This document shows, piece after piece, positions 11,983 to 25,620 of a DNA stretch of 64,000 bases. The stretch is from Dipetalonema caudispina (Eukaryota > Nematoda > Chromadorea > Rhabditida > Onchocercidae). The DNA lies in NCBI GenBank assembly GCA_013365325.1, contig JABVXV010000165.1:62001-126000 (forward strand), in the 5' to 3' direction. The position numbers and the translations under genes are program-made. The stretch's first letter is position 1; every line of letters starts with the position of its first letter. The notes under the pieces are model-generated. The model saw only the letters and a list, made by a program, of their open reading frames with translations. It made no database searches and was not told the DNA's origin.

Positions 11983-14900
11983 GGCTCATCTGTGCCTCTG
12001 GTAAGTACTTCTCATTTTAAATCAGTATAGCAAGTAATTTTAAGCACATTTTCACTCGTAGAAACTAAATTGGCAGTGTCAGACAGCAGAATTAAATTGT
12101 TATAGCTTTCTTAAATGAAATAAGTATGAGAAAAGGAGCTTTGACTTTTACCCTAGAAGATATATATCAAGCTTATCATAACACAAAAATAGACTTCGTA
12201 GCTCATATTTTGCTTGTAATGTAACTACTCCAATCAGTTCTTTTTTCTTATCCTTTTAGAACGGCAGACATAGTATCATGAAGAAAAGAAGGTAAAACAT
12301 TTATGGGAAACGTGGTTCGTATCAGGTTATAGAAAGTGTTCCCTATACAAATCCCCATTCATCTTCACTTGAGATTTTTTATTATTCCTCTCTCGAAATT
12401 AATCACGTTTTTTTCCAGTTATGCGTACAGCGCGCAACATAATGTTTATCTGTATGCTATGTGCATAGATAATAAGGAATTTTTTGGTATGTATCTCGAA
12501 TCTTGTGCATCTCCGTAGGATTTTATTGGAAACCTTTCAGATTTCTTCTTAGATCAAGTTGATTTGTTAATTATCTTTTAGAAACGACTGATGGGCTTGT
12601 CTAAAAAGCATTTTTATGACATGAGCTGTTAACAGTTTTTTTTTTTTTTTTGAATTTCCAGCCATGTTGATTTAAAGAATTTCAAGTTTTTGTGATATAT
12701 ATGATGTTAGGCTGCGAGTTTGCTGAATTAGCATTTGACAATTCAAAAGTCCGAGAAATGGACAAAATAACTGTATGGCTCTTTAAGATACCTCCAGGTT
12801 TCCGGACAATCTTCAAAAGCTTGTTATTAAAGTATTAGTTAGGGTGTTACTTATGTCGGCAACGTCGCTGCTGTATTCATTTTCATTGCATGAAGGAATG
12901 TAATTTTTCCCTTTTTTGCTCATCAGACAAGGTAAAGGCATCATTATTGTAATGGTGCCAGGAAGGTATACCTTTTGTTTACCTCATCATGAGTTGTGTC
13001 AGCTTCCTTTTATTATTTTGTCAAGTTTTCTTATTTTGATATACATATTTTTTGCTCCAATATTTTATGAACTTGTAAACGCGTCCTGTGCGTTGCTTTG
13101 GTATGATTTTCATTCGAATTTCCATGAAATGTTTTACCAAAAAGAGATTTTCGTGTAATCGAGTTTTATGATTAATTATTTACATGGTGATTTCTGAAAG
13201 ACGATTGTGCATAATCTTAAGGTTCTGTTTTAACACGCATTTGTCGTTTTTATATCGAAGTCGATTCCACCGACAGCCTGACTGGCGGGTGGATTAAAAT
13301 AAACATAAAAGCTGGCATCACAAGGAGTAGGTGCTTGTTTGGGTTAGGTGTAGAGTTGTGACTTAAACGGTAGACGCGTTGTACTTGGCGTTCGAGCATT
13401 TCTGGTATTTTGATGTCTGGATGAATTCGTAATAAGTCAAATCTTCGAGATACAGTTTCCAGATTTAATTGCAAGTTCTAACAGAAATGGCAAGTGTAAG
13501 GAAAAGGTTGTGTTCAAATCCAGAATTTTGAGGAGGCGTAGATTGCGTGACGAACGAATATTTTCTTGACTAAAACGGTAGTTGTGGTTCATTGTTACTT
13601 CATTTTCTCGGAGGTTGCTCGGACTATCTCTTGTTTTCTTCGTTCGGCCATTGCACAAATTGGTTGAGAGTGATAAGGGAGCGTAAAGTCCATGCTTCTA
13701 AAGCGTTAAGGAGCTTTAATTGAGATGTATTTATCTGTTCGGTTGTATAAATATTCACGAGATCTCAATTATGGAACTTGTTAGGTGAAGTAATTCTCTT
13801 GAAATAGTTCACTCCAGATTTTGTGAGTACGGGTCACGTTGCGACGATTCGACAGTGTGGCATGGTGTTATATTAGCGAGTAATTTTAAAGTATAATAGA
13901 ATTCAACCATTTAGGCTCAAGGCATCAATAAGTTTGGAAGCAGTGTTGTCTTAGCCGTGAACAACTGCAGCAAACCATACGTGATAGTAAGCCATGAAGA
14001 GTCGAACGTAAAATTCGAAGGTCAAATTATATTGAGGGAGAGAGAAAGAGAAAGAGAAATACCTACTTCCAAGAACAAAGCCAAAAAAAAGAATGCCATT
14101 TTCAACCTGCCGTACAACATTGCTTTTGTATGTGGTTGGAGTTGATATTTCGAGTGAGAAAAATAGAAGCTTTACATTTCATTTTTAGCAGCATTTGGGA
14201 TTTGTGGGATTCACTAGTTCTCTCTACATCATTTGTAATAAAGTTAAAAGTGTTGAACTTATTATTTATGCTTGTCAAATTCTGCAATAATAAGCGTAAC
14301 GTTTGTGGAACGAACATCATATTCCTCCGATATCTTTGGGAAGTTATGTGTTCATTTCCCAATACAAATATGTGTCGATAACGAGATGAGCGCTTGCTTT
14401 TTATTGTTAAATACTTAAATCAAATGACAAGTTCGTGGTATACAAATTTCCGAAATTTCGGCACCGTATGGGGAAGTAATAATTTATATCTGGTATGTTT
14501 CCACGGTAGCTTCATCCGTAGCAAGAAACAACCCAGACTTTAATTTCCTATCACACTAACAGCAGCTGAAGGTTACACATACTGTTAAGAAGTTCTAAAT
14601 AAAAAAGGATATAATAGTTTTCTTTCATGCAACAACTAAAGCAGCACTTGAATTAATTAGAAAAATGTCAATTTTGGTCACGTTACAACTGGATTGGATC
14701 TTCTAGGATGTAGTGAAATGTAAACTTCCATCATTCAAACTGAAAGTGAAACAAAGCAGTCTGATGAATGGTAAATAGTAGTAGATATTTCAGAAAAGAG
14801 TGAAATAACAAATTTGTCGCAATTTAAAGTGTCGTATGCTTCACTTCACTGTAGAACAAACAGTAGGGAAAAATATTCTGATGAACAAAACGGAAAACAT

Positions 14901-16804
14901 GGATATGATCAAAATTTGTGTAATAAAAGCGTCTTGAGAAAAGACCACGAGGAAGTTAACATCTGAAATTTGATTTTTTGGAAATCATAGAAGTTTTATC
15001 GCAAAAAATTTGCAGCACTGAACAGTTTTATTTAGCACTTTATTAAATGAATTGCAATTTGCCATGGAGAAAGATAAGAAGAGAAACAAAGAAGGACATA
15101 GTACTCTCTTAAACTTCACCGATTTCTCATGAATTCTTCATTATCAATTAATATTCGGCCAATTACGCTTATTATCCAAAAAATTCTTTGTGAACTGATT
15201 GAAAATTCATTTGTTAAAGTCCACTAAAATCTACTGAAACATTGTTGTTTTTACTGAAGTCGAAGAATTATTTCACCTCGTCATTGTTTACCAACGCGCT
15301 TATAACGAAAAGGGTAAGCTTCTAAGCCATTGTTGCAAATGCAATCATACATTAATTAATTGAACTAATTCTCTGAACATGAGCACCTCATGAACCATAC
15401 CATTCAAGTTCAGATGAGTTCTTTTTTCCAAATTTATCGGGAATACCTAGAAATCACATAAGAAAAAAGAATAGCAAAATTCGGAAATGCAACAGCACCA
15501 ATAGGAAGTAAAAAAGTTTTCTTCATCCATTAACTTTTATTTTTACCGTCAATCATCCAGCAGATTATTCAACTCCATCAGATGTGGAGGTTATTTAAAA
15601 AATTTGAGTTATCAGTTTCGTCATTTTGGGGAAAATATAAAAAGTGAACCATTTAATAATAGAATTATTATTGTTTCTCACCGGAAAATATTTAATTTTA
15701 GATAAATTAGCAAGTCACTGCCTCGCATCACCCATAATTGATTTACGGAATCCTTTCCCGAGTTGTATTTCAACGAAAATTTTGAAGGAAGGGTAATTAT
15801 GTTAGGTGTCGTTAAAAAATTTTTTCGTGATAGATGATATCTATGCTATAATTCAGATTCTTGCTAGCATAAATTACAAGTGCTTAATTGAATTCTAGTT
15901 GATCATCATACAGCAATAAAAAAATATCAATCAGTGATTTGATAGTATAACGTAAAACAGAACTATTGGTAAACTGAACATAATTTCTGTGAAAAGTTTC
16001 AACCAAATCGAAAAAAAAATCTAGTCTAGGCTAGTTGATACATAAATGTTTAAATAATAGCTTAATCAATGAAGATTCAATTGAACGAAATTTCAAGAAA
16101 CAAAAATGCAGGCAGCTCTTTTTCTCAAATTGTATGTTATTAAAATTACATGTTCGTTAGTCGAAATTAGCAAAAATATAGTTTTAATAACATATATTTT
16201 GAGAAAAAGAAAAATCAGCTCCATATGATATTTGTCACACCAAAAAATTATCTTGAATTTCGATAAAATTCTGGATCCGAATTATTTGTATTAGAAGTAT
16301 AGAAGCTGCTATTTTTATTCTCGTTTTTCTTTCCAGTAGATTAAAATCCCTATTAGTATTTCAGATCACGGTGATTCCCGATAATTTGAATTGTATAATA
16401 GTGCCAAAGACTGTAGAATCAATGAAAATTCCAATATTTCATCACATGAGACTGTTTATAAATTATTGGATGACGTAAATATAAACAGACTGAAACGTAC
16501 TGATTTCGGCATATCTACGACTTATAAATCATAGCATTGAGGCTGCTCTGTTCGCTGGCTTATGAATTCAGATATTTTCAGAAAATTTTTTCAATTTATT
16601 TTTATTAGATAAGACTTCATTGAATCGCATTTTATAAAGATTTAAGTCGATAGATGTCCAGTTTAAAATAATAACACTTTCAAACAAGATTGTAACTTTT
16701 TTCGGGAAATTTGAGATTAAGTAGCCAAATTGCTAGCTTATAACATTTTCAGTAGGTGCTGAATCTGGAGTTTATAACCTTGTGCATAGTTTATGCAATG
16801 CGAT
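11983..16804. other. Intergenic region between ldb-1 and the channel gene
   Basis: About 4.8 kb of AT-rich sequence with T- and A-runs and a short GAGA tract near 14035-14060. The ldb-1 3' UTR must start here. Several short frames (12916-13158 plus; 13250-13658 minus) gave no recognisable protein or consistent splice structure. Confidence 0.6.
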
Positions 16805-19563
16805 ATGGCTTCCATATTAAACTTTTTATACCTGCTATTCCTACCAACATTTAGCGAACAAATCAGGACCATTCAGGTATAGCCTTTATCAGATAAAATT
16901 TTTAATTAAGAAAATTTTCAAAGCTGTCTTTATTGATTGATCGAATATAATTTTAAAAACAATCTTTACATAAGCATACTTACGTTCTAAATTAATTTTT
17001 TATAGAAAATGGCTGAAAATGAAAAAATATTGCTAAAAAAAATATTCAAAAAGGATAACTACGATTACTCTTTGCCCTCCGAGTCACCAACCATTGTTTT
17101 GCCCTTCATGTTTATTGACCATATCGAAAAACTTGTATGTTTTATTGCTAACAAATTTTATCTTTCATCATTTTAAAGTATATCTATTGATTTCTCATTA
17201 TATTGGGATGGATGTTTTATCTTCTTCAGGACCAAAAACAACAATTAATGGATATGCATTGCAGTATGTTATTTGTAAGTTTGAACTTTTCTCACTTTTC
17301 GCAACTCTCAGCCAGTAAAATTCTAAAAATTTAGTGTGTTTTATAGCACTGGACTGATAAACGAATTGTTTGGGAACCACGAGACTATGGTAATGTTGGC
17401 AAAATCGTACGGCAAAAAAGTGATTTACCAAGAATGTGGTTTCCTGCAGTCCACTTTACTGAAATTTAAGTATATCTTTTTTTGAAATATATTATATTAG
17501 GATGTGTCTACATTAATTGTTTCTTTTGATCATTCTTATCTGCTTTCCATAGACACCCAAAATTGGCATCGCCTGGTCGCAATTACATATCAAAATTAAA
17601 ATGTGTCGATCGGTAATTTTTTTTAACGAAACTATAGGGATCGTAAGAATTGAATTACAGGAAACTGAGGAGCGATCAGGCAATGCAATATTTCAATACC
17701 GAAGTGACATTGATTAGCAATGGAGCCGTTTATGCACAGGTAAACAAAATAAAATTCGATTTCTGGGCATTCAGTATTTTTATCAGAAGTTGAATGATAC
17801 TTGAGGCCTTGCTTAATCAACATATTGAAGAGCCAAAAACTTTACTAAGATTCCTTTCCGAAGCCATAAGAAACACTATACAGCTTTTTGTAGTGAAAAC
17901 ACCTAAACCAAAGGTGTACTGCAAAAGCAATTTTTTTTTTTTTTTTTAGGTGATATTAACAATTCGCTCAACATGTTCTCTGGATTTCACCGCATATCCA
18001 AATGATATTCAGAGTTGTTTGTTAACTATGTTCACACCGTTACCATTGTCCAGGTACTGTTTTACCTTTCCAGTAACCTCGGAAACTGTGAAATGTAATT
18101 ATGTAGTACAACCATCGAATTTGTTCATTCGCAATTCATACTTTTCGTCTGAATCCAGTTTTAGAAAAAGCAATTGAACAGCTTAGTGATGCTTATTCCA
18201 TTAACAAGTGTTGAGAAATTGTTTCCTTAAATAAAACTTCCAACAAATTGCAAGATTAATTTCAATATACATATTAATTCGGTTGGTAAATGATTTAGAG
18301 TAAAATGAACTGCTATCCCAGAAAATGTTGCAGATTGAAATTTTCAAGATGGACTTCATTAACACAGAAATCGGATACATTCGGCAGTTTGATGAATGAA
18401 CAGCAAACTATCCGATCTGGCGAATTTGAAGTTACAAATCTATCTGCAACGCTACTCTTCATCCTTCCATTCGGCAAAATTACTGCCAACGAAAGCGCGT
18501 TGGTTCCCTATTTCTTTTCTGCAGAAGTTTTTATTTATATTTACAAAAGAGTTTTTATTTCAAACAAAAGTGATACTGTTTATTTATATCATTTAAGAGA
18601 CCGACCTGAAATGATGCGTTCAATAATACGTTTTGAAATAAAATTTCGCAGAATCGTATATTACTATTCGGCGACAATTGCTTTACCACTATTTTGTTTG
18701 GCTACGTTAGTCTTTTTATTTCCTATGGGATTCCCGCATTATTTGCTGTATTCAATAATTTTATTTTATTTTTCACACTCTCACTAGCTCTACTCCACTT
18801 AAAAATTGTGAAATTGAGTGACTTCATAAAATCCCGGAAAAACCGATGACTCTACTATTTTCTTTCTACCAGAAACTCCAATCTGCTAAATGTAAAAGAT
18901 TTTTATGGTCTTCCTTTAAACTATTACCGGATTTCATCGCATAGAAACTTGATAATCAAAACATCCATATATTTAAAGATACAAATTCTTTGAGTTAATA
19001 CAATCTATTGTAAATGTCAAGCATAGCACTCCCCTCTTCTAATTTCAGGATAACATTTATGGTAGGAACAGTTGTTTCTGCCTCCAGTTCCATTATATGG
19101 CTTTTATTATGCTTTGCAGCGCAGATTCTGAATTACACTCAGATGCTGAGTAGGTTACCACCCGATCAGCAGAATACTCCCTTCTGTGGTATGTTGTTGT
19201 ATAATTTCATTTTTCCCGAAAAAATTTTTGTGAGACGAGTTTACATTTTAAAAAATCAAGACGAATTATTTTATAAAAGCATTATGAAAATACCTTGAAC
19301 ATTCCAGTCATAATTTTCTAAATTTCATTACTTAGTAGCCTTCACACTTTGAAACCCAAAATATTGCAGCAAAAATGGCTACATTAATGTTGGTAGAAAC
19401 GCTGGCATTGATTATTTACCGTGCGGCGATAACTTTTAAATATAATAACTCTATCAATGGAAAAGGAATATCCAGATGTTCCAGGATGAAAAAAATTGAG
19501 AAAACACTCCGAATCCTACTTGCACTTCATACCCTTCTAAATGCTGTTTTGTTATTTTGTTGA
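16805..19563 (+). CDS. Cys-loop ligand-gated ion channel subunit, divergent, possibly disrupted
   Basis: Pentameric neurotransmitter-gated channel subunit at the cell surface. Exons seen: 16805-16876 (signal peptide, MASILNFLYLLFLPTFSEQ), 17006-17134, 17230-17274, 17347-about 17469, 17553-17612, 17661-17739, 17950-18053, 18334-about 18835, 19049-19188, 19370-19563. The extracellular domain has WEPRDYG and MWFPAV (loop A region), and a textbook Cys-loop, CSLDFTAYPNDIQSC (C-x13-C). TM1 is YYYSATIALPLFCLATLVF, TM2 lies around FILFFTLSLALLHLK, TM3 is around VSASSSIIWLLLCFAAQI and TM4 ends the protein (ILLALHTLLNAVLLFC). Two problems: exon 4 runs into an in-frame TAA before its only plausible donor, and TM1 and TM2 lie in different frames of one exon. 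The TM2-TM3 linker exon could not be settled. It is either a young pseudogene or has sequence errors. No ion selectivity or ligand can be assigned. Confidence 0.7.
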
Positions 19564-20479
19564 TCTAGCCTGAAATATAATAGATGTCTAGTTGTCATGA
19601 GTGGAATAAATTGTCTATAAGCACGGCCTATAATTTGGTATTGTTGAATTCGAGTTTAAATTCGTACTGACAGTATTATACTTCTCATATAAATCTTTTA
19701 TTCTGCTCAATGTTTGGATTGTTTACTATCAATTCCTTAAGCAAAGTTCCAAACTCTAAAAAATGAATTAGATAGCCTTAAATTTAATCATAGTGGTTAC
19801 CATGGATGCCGATAGCTTCAACAAAAATTGACCAATTCATCGTCTGAATGATGAATCGTATCACATTGATATAATTCATCAATTCTGTGAATTTTGGGTG
19901 TGTCTTCTGTAGTATGCTTTAAGATCCGAGAATTAATCAATGATTTCGATTTCGAACTTAATTATTCTTTTGGAAAATTAAGAGTTATAACAGCTTACGA
20001 AATCAAATAATAGTAGTGCAGTGTTGATATATCATTATACATGGAATCTTTGATGGATTCAAAAGAATTGTCCGGATGATGAAAATGTTATCCATACATG
20101 TTTTTCTTCCTAATAACATTGACAAGTGCTGTTAATTAACACTGGTAATTCTATAATGAAGGGTCAAAATTACCATCAGGTACACAATTTTTTTTTTTTT
20201 TTTTTTTTTTTTTTGACAGGAAACAAACAAATATCATCGCTGTGTTAACGATTTTTGAATCTACAAATAATTGGGCATCGTTATTAATTTCGTGTATGTG
20301 AGCAAGAGATATATTCTGACAAAAATTTTTTCTTCTTTTTAAAATTTTTCAGTCTTATTTTTACATATTTCGTCGGAAAAGCTTGATTTCAATTCTTGAA
20401 AAGTATTAGTTTCCAGGAGGCAATAAATGTTTGCTAAAGTGGCAAAAGCAATAGAAAAGCATTATACCATCACAATTTT
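19564..20479. other. Convergent intergenic region with a T-run
   Basis: About 0.9 kb between the channel stop on the plus strand and the transporter stop on the minus strand. It contains the two 3' UTRs and a run of about 24 T near 20190-20214. No gene seen. Confidence 0.7.
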
Positions 20480-23400
20480 TCAAAATCGTTCTGTCGTATC
20501 CATGAACTGCAGTTCCGATTGCTTGATATTTCTCAGCGATCTTGGATTCGATGTTCGTGATTTGACAATGCGAAGTGGTATGCAAAGCACTCCGCTCAAT
20601 GTTAGCAATGCACCCGTCACATAAAATGACAGATCAAAATTTCCACTCAGATCTTTGAGCAGCGCTGTAATGCACACCAATTCATTACTCTTCAAATATA
20701 TATCTGCACTCTTTTGTTTATCTTACGAAGTGGATAGATACCGTTAAACTCTCTTTCGCAATTTACCTGTAATCTTGGCCTTTTTAGGCCTTATTTTCAT
20801 TTTACTAGAACTTCCATAAATTTAAGTGATATTTACCTGCAAGTGGCGGACCGATTAAAGCAGCAATGCCCATACAGAGCATCATCATCCCAAAAGCATT
20901 AGAAAGTTTTTCCAATCCGAGTAATTCAATACAAATAATGGCACGAAGTGATGAGAAACATGCTGCAACATTACTCTCATTCATTTAATTTCAATTTATA
21001 TTGTGATAAAAAAATGAGTTGCAGTATTTCACCCGTTGCATCTTAGCATTATTAAATCCCAAATTTTTAGGCCTAAAATTATAAAATTAAAAATAAGTTC
21101 ATACCAACACTCCATGCAAATAGCGCTGCATATATTACATACATCCAATATTGCGTTAACAATGGTACGATGCAAGTTGCTATACCACCAATGATTATGC
21201 CCAGATTATGAACAACTAATGGATCCACTTTTGGTAAATTCGAGATTAGCCTATAATAAATGCACATTGGTTAGATATAAAGAAGTAAATAAATGGATAA
21301 ATCAATGAATGAACAAATGTAGAAAAGAAAGGAATGAATGAACGTACCCACATAATACTCGTCCAAAGATATTTACAAGCCCTATAACCATTAATAAATA
21401 TGATTGTTGGCTTGGAGTTGCACCTACTGTAATTGCCTAAAAAATGAAAATGAATCAAGTGCTACATTGCCAATTTCTTACGCAGAAAAAAAAAAAATGT
21501 CATGACAAATATAATATTTTCTTAAACAAAAAAAAAAAAAAAAAAGAACTGACGAACCTGTTTGCCAAGGAAAATGAACGGAACAAAAAGACAAGTAAAT
21601 GTTAGAAAAGCGCTGATTGCAATCAATATAAAGCTCGGATCTGAGAGCAAACTTGTATCAACCATTGTACGCAAAACCTACGAATCCATTTAATTCACTA
21701 TTAACATTATCAAAATTAGGGCCTCAAAGTATTTCACGTAAAGGTGTAACCATAAAGTAATCCAAGCAATATTATTATTGTAAGGAGTTAATGTCACAAT
21801 ATGAAATTCACTTTTGTACACAATTTTCTACTCTGTTTATTTTGCATGACTTCATTGGAACTTACGGTATATAAAAGAAATCGGCTTTTAGCTTTTTGTA
21901 ATTTTGCGTGTGTCGTCATTAAATTACTCGTCATTTCTTCCATTTCTTGTTCTACAAATTATACAAATGTAAAAGATGAATTCAAAGCAGATTAAATACA
22001 TTAACCAGCAAATTTTTCTGGTATAGGATAAACAGAAAATTGTAGAGTTCAGCGTAGAAAAACTAGTTATAGCAATATTCCTGTGTATAATTTCATATAA
22101 ACACACAATTTAATCGTGAGTTCATAATCGATCATAACGTTTAAAAATATTGCAAGAAGCTTCTGTAAAACTTTTGTGGGAAAAAAAACATTCTAATTAT
22201 GGAAAATATGGAAGACATTCACGCGATTGTTTATCATATCTTCAATAGTTGAGCAAAAAGTTTCCAACTATCAAAACATATGAATATTGGACAGATCAGG
22301 GATTAGTATTTTCTGTAAATTCTGATCCTAATATTGCACTTTGAATTCAATGAATATCCTATCTATAATCACAGAAAAGGAAATACTAACGAGAGATTTT
22401 TCCTGGAGGACTGCTCATTGATATTGAATTGTTGATGGTGGGTTGAGAAGATAAACTGTTACATCCATCGTTTCCTTTAGAGGGAAAATCAGAATCAGAT
22501 TTCATTCTTCTGTCCTTAATGTAAAAAGCTAATTCAACGATGCATTATATTACCATAATTTCAGGTAATTTCAATGAATACATCAGAAAAAAAAAATTTG
22601 AAACGACATTCAAAAAAATGCATACGAATTTTGAATTTTTATGAATTATCGAAATCAAAGAGAGCAGTTTGTAACTTGTTTGAACTAGTATTTCTGTATC
22701 AGCAGTCTACCATTTAAGTGCAAAAATTCACAGATAGACAATTTTCCAGTTTATTTCGCTTAATGAACTCTTCATGATATAGTTCGTTTCAGCATGTCGA
22801 CAACTTCTCTTTCAAGATCTACTGTAATTGTATCTATTTTGTATGTATTACAACATATCATATAAATTAACCATGACTTACAGCATCGTTGAAATGTTAA
22901 CAAATGGATTAATTAGACTATAAACATTATGGCTTCATTCGATCACAATTTATTTGAATCTGATACTAGATTTCATTGTTACAAACACTCGTTCGGTTTT
23001 TATATGTCGAAGAGTTTTGAGGAAAGATGAAACAGTTCTATACTTAAATTGTAATTTAAGGCTTATTTTTGATGTATATTTTGAAATGTGAAATGAAGTA
23101 GCAGCCTACAACAATTCAATAACATATTTATTTCATTCTACTCAAATTACGACAATTACTTAGGCGAGCAAGACTAGTTAAAAATTCTTTTTGAAATATT
23201 ACCTCAAAAAAATAGAATGAAATAAATGGGAAGCTAAAAAATTTTTGGTTTTCTGTTCCTTACCCATAAGCTTCTTTGCCTTTGATGTTCAGAATTCAAA
23301 AAGACCAGATTTCATTAGGATTCAAAGGTTAATTTTTTAAAACTTTCAAAAAAAAAAAGAAATTCAACCTTCATAGAGGCAGAGCGCATTTCAATGTTGG

Positions 23401-25620
23401 ATTTAGATATCCAATTTGGATTTACCTGGAGCTGTACTGTGTTTTGATAAGTTATTACTAACAATTATTATTGGTTTCTTCACATTGTCAAGTGTCTAAA
23501 TTATTAAATTAAATTTCGGTCGATAGTTAATGTGAATTTCCATGAAGCTTTCCAGTTTCTAGATGGTTCGTTATAAATGTTTGGATTTAGAGAGATATTT
23601 CAGCAGACTGTGTCTAAGCTTGGATGGCTTCTTCATTTCTCTGTTTCCCTTAGCCAAGCAATATCAAGAAAAATTGATGAAATCCTTTCAATCTTCAAAA
23701 GTTAAAATGAAGGGATATTCATTTTTAGTATCGGTAAAAGTACGTTTCAATAGAATATTAGCAATTTCACTTCTCAGCACTGTTAGATTTGTTGTTAGTC
23801 AGAAGTGAAACGCAAATTTCGGTGAAATTAGTCAAGCGACTCGTGAAATCAGCTTTCAAAATTTCCCTGTCTTGATTTTAAGATTATGAATAAAGATCTA
23901 ACCACTGTTAATATATTTTTTGTCCGAGATGCTGTCCAAATAATGACCAATAAAATATATTACCACACTAGTTTAAGATTTTGATTTGATTCAATTTCCA
24001 TTTTAAAATTGGAAATTTTAGGAAATTAGTTTTGTACTACTTATCAACAAATGCAAGGTATACAAACCTCACTATTTTCCGTCGTTACGAACGGTATTCT
24101 TCGGTAACACAAACCACAGAAGGTGGATAAAAGTGTGATAAATGATGCATAAACAAGAAAATATCTCCAATTCTTTCCACAAACTTCTAGTAAAAATGGG
24201 AATAACTGAAATATACATGAAATTGAAAACAGTATAGAAGGGCATCTAAAGTTCCAAAAAAATTTAATCTTTAGATGGCCTGAAAGAAGTTGCAAGCTTT
24301 AATACAGTGAACAAAGACTCAGTTAATGATACTGCTGTTCTACATCAAAGTAACAAACCTGTGAAAATATGGTAGTGCCAATACCTGAACCACATGCAGA
24401 TATTCCCATAGCAAGGGCTCTTCGTTTGTCGAAATACTGATTCACAATCAATACTGATGGCAAATAAACAAGTCCAAAGCCAGTTCCTGAATTCGTTGAT
24501 TGTAAAACTCAACCACAACTGATTTATTTGAAGCAATTAATAATCAACCAAATTTCCAGAAAATCTGTTCCAAAGCTGTGATAACATTTGCATAATTAAT
24601 ACCATGTGAAATTATTTGTCATAAAGTCGAAATTCTTGAATAGGAAAAATTAAAGGATCATTTATACTTAAAATTTAAGGTGAATTTTCATAAAAAAAAT
24701 TTCAGCTGTTTCATTCCTAAATATTTGCTTTTTATGAATACAGCTCTCGAAACCCGCCACGCAAACACTTACCTCCAATAATACCGAACGTGATGTAAAG
24801 CAATGGAAGTGACGGTACGATGGAAGATAAAATGAAACCAATAAATGATGTAATAGAACCAGCGATAGCTACCAAACGACATCCAAATGAATTTGCAAGT
24901 CCACTTGCCAAAGGGCCTTAAAAATATTGATATAATTATGAATGATCAACAAAAGGGATAAAATCAAAATTCCTGGGAATTTTCTTCGATATTAGCGATG
25001 AAAAAAAGCTTTGTTGGGAAACGTCTTAAATCATCATCTTAATCCAAGTCGCCGTGATAAGATAGATACCTGCAAGCAAGTAAAATCCAGAAAGTAACGA
25101 TTGCACAAGGGAAGCTTTCATAGCTGTCGTTCTGAAATCCTCCTGCCAAATCCCAACAAGTGTTTCACCAATTGAATAAATAATTCCATCTACGATAACA
25201 CAGGCAAAAAATGAAGCAAGCAGAACTATCCACCCGTATCCACCTGTAATTCATCATATCCAATTTAGTCTATCGGAAAGCTGACAAATACTGAAGCAAA
25301 CAGTTCTCCAGCATTGTGGGCGATGATGTATGTGCTTTATTAACTGGTAAGCTTTAAGCATGGAAAATCAATTATGGAGAATAAATTTATAAAATAAGAT
25401 TCACTTATGGAAAGTAATATAATTAACAAATCTTCGTAGAAAGCGAACCATCTGGTGGGGCGATCGGTAAACTGCTGTTCGCAGAGTGTTTGGAGTTGCC
25501 ATTCCTAATTAAAACTTCATCTCCCTCCAGACATTCCTTTCCATTATCCCCCATCGCATAACACGCTAAATTCTGATTATTACTTGATGATTCAAGCACT
25601 CCGTGCACATTAAATTGCAT
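20480..25620 (-). CDS. Monocarboxylate-transporter-like MFS protein (SLC16 family), 12 exons, 543 aa
   Basis: Plasma-membrane or organelle transporter with 12 predicted helices; SLC16 proteins carry lactate, pyruvate, thyroid hormone or amino acids, and the substrate here is unknown. Exons 5' to 3': 25620-25449, 25243-25070, 24916-24773, 24486-24359, 24205-24068, 22514-22391, 21951-21866, 21677-21558, 21436-21348, 21250-21105, 20962-20837, 20664-20480. All borders are GT-AG and the phases close exactly on 544 codons including the stop. Diagnostic motifs: PPDGGYGWIVLLASFF, the SLC16 signature opening TM1; FGLVYLPSVLIVNQYFDKRR; LEKLSNAFGMMMLCMGIAA; and IGPPLA. Exon 21951-21866 was found only because exons on either side were out of phase; it completes the hydrophilic loop between TM6 and TM7. 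A 1.55 kb intron (22515-24067) contains a spurious plus-strand frame. Confidence 0.93.

Noticed and set aside
23563..23808. 81-codon plus-strand frame inside the transporter's largest intron
   Set aside because: No similarity, no neighbouring exons and opposite strand to the host gene.
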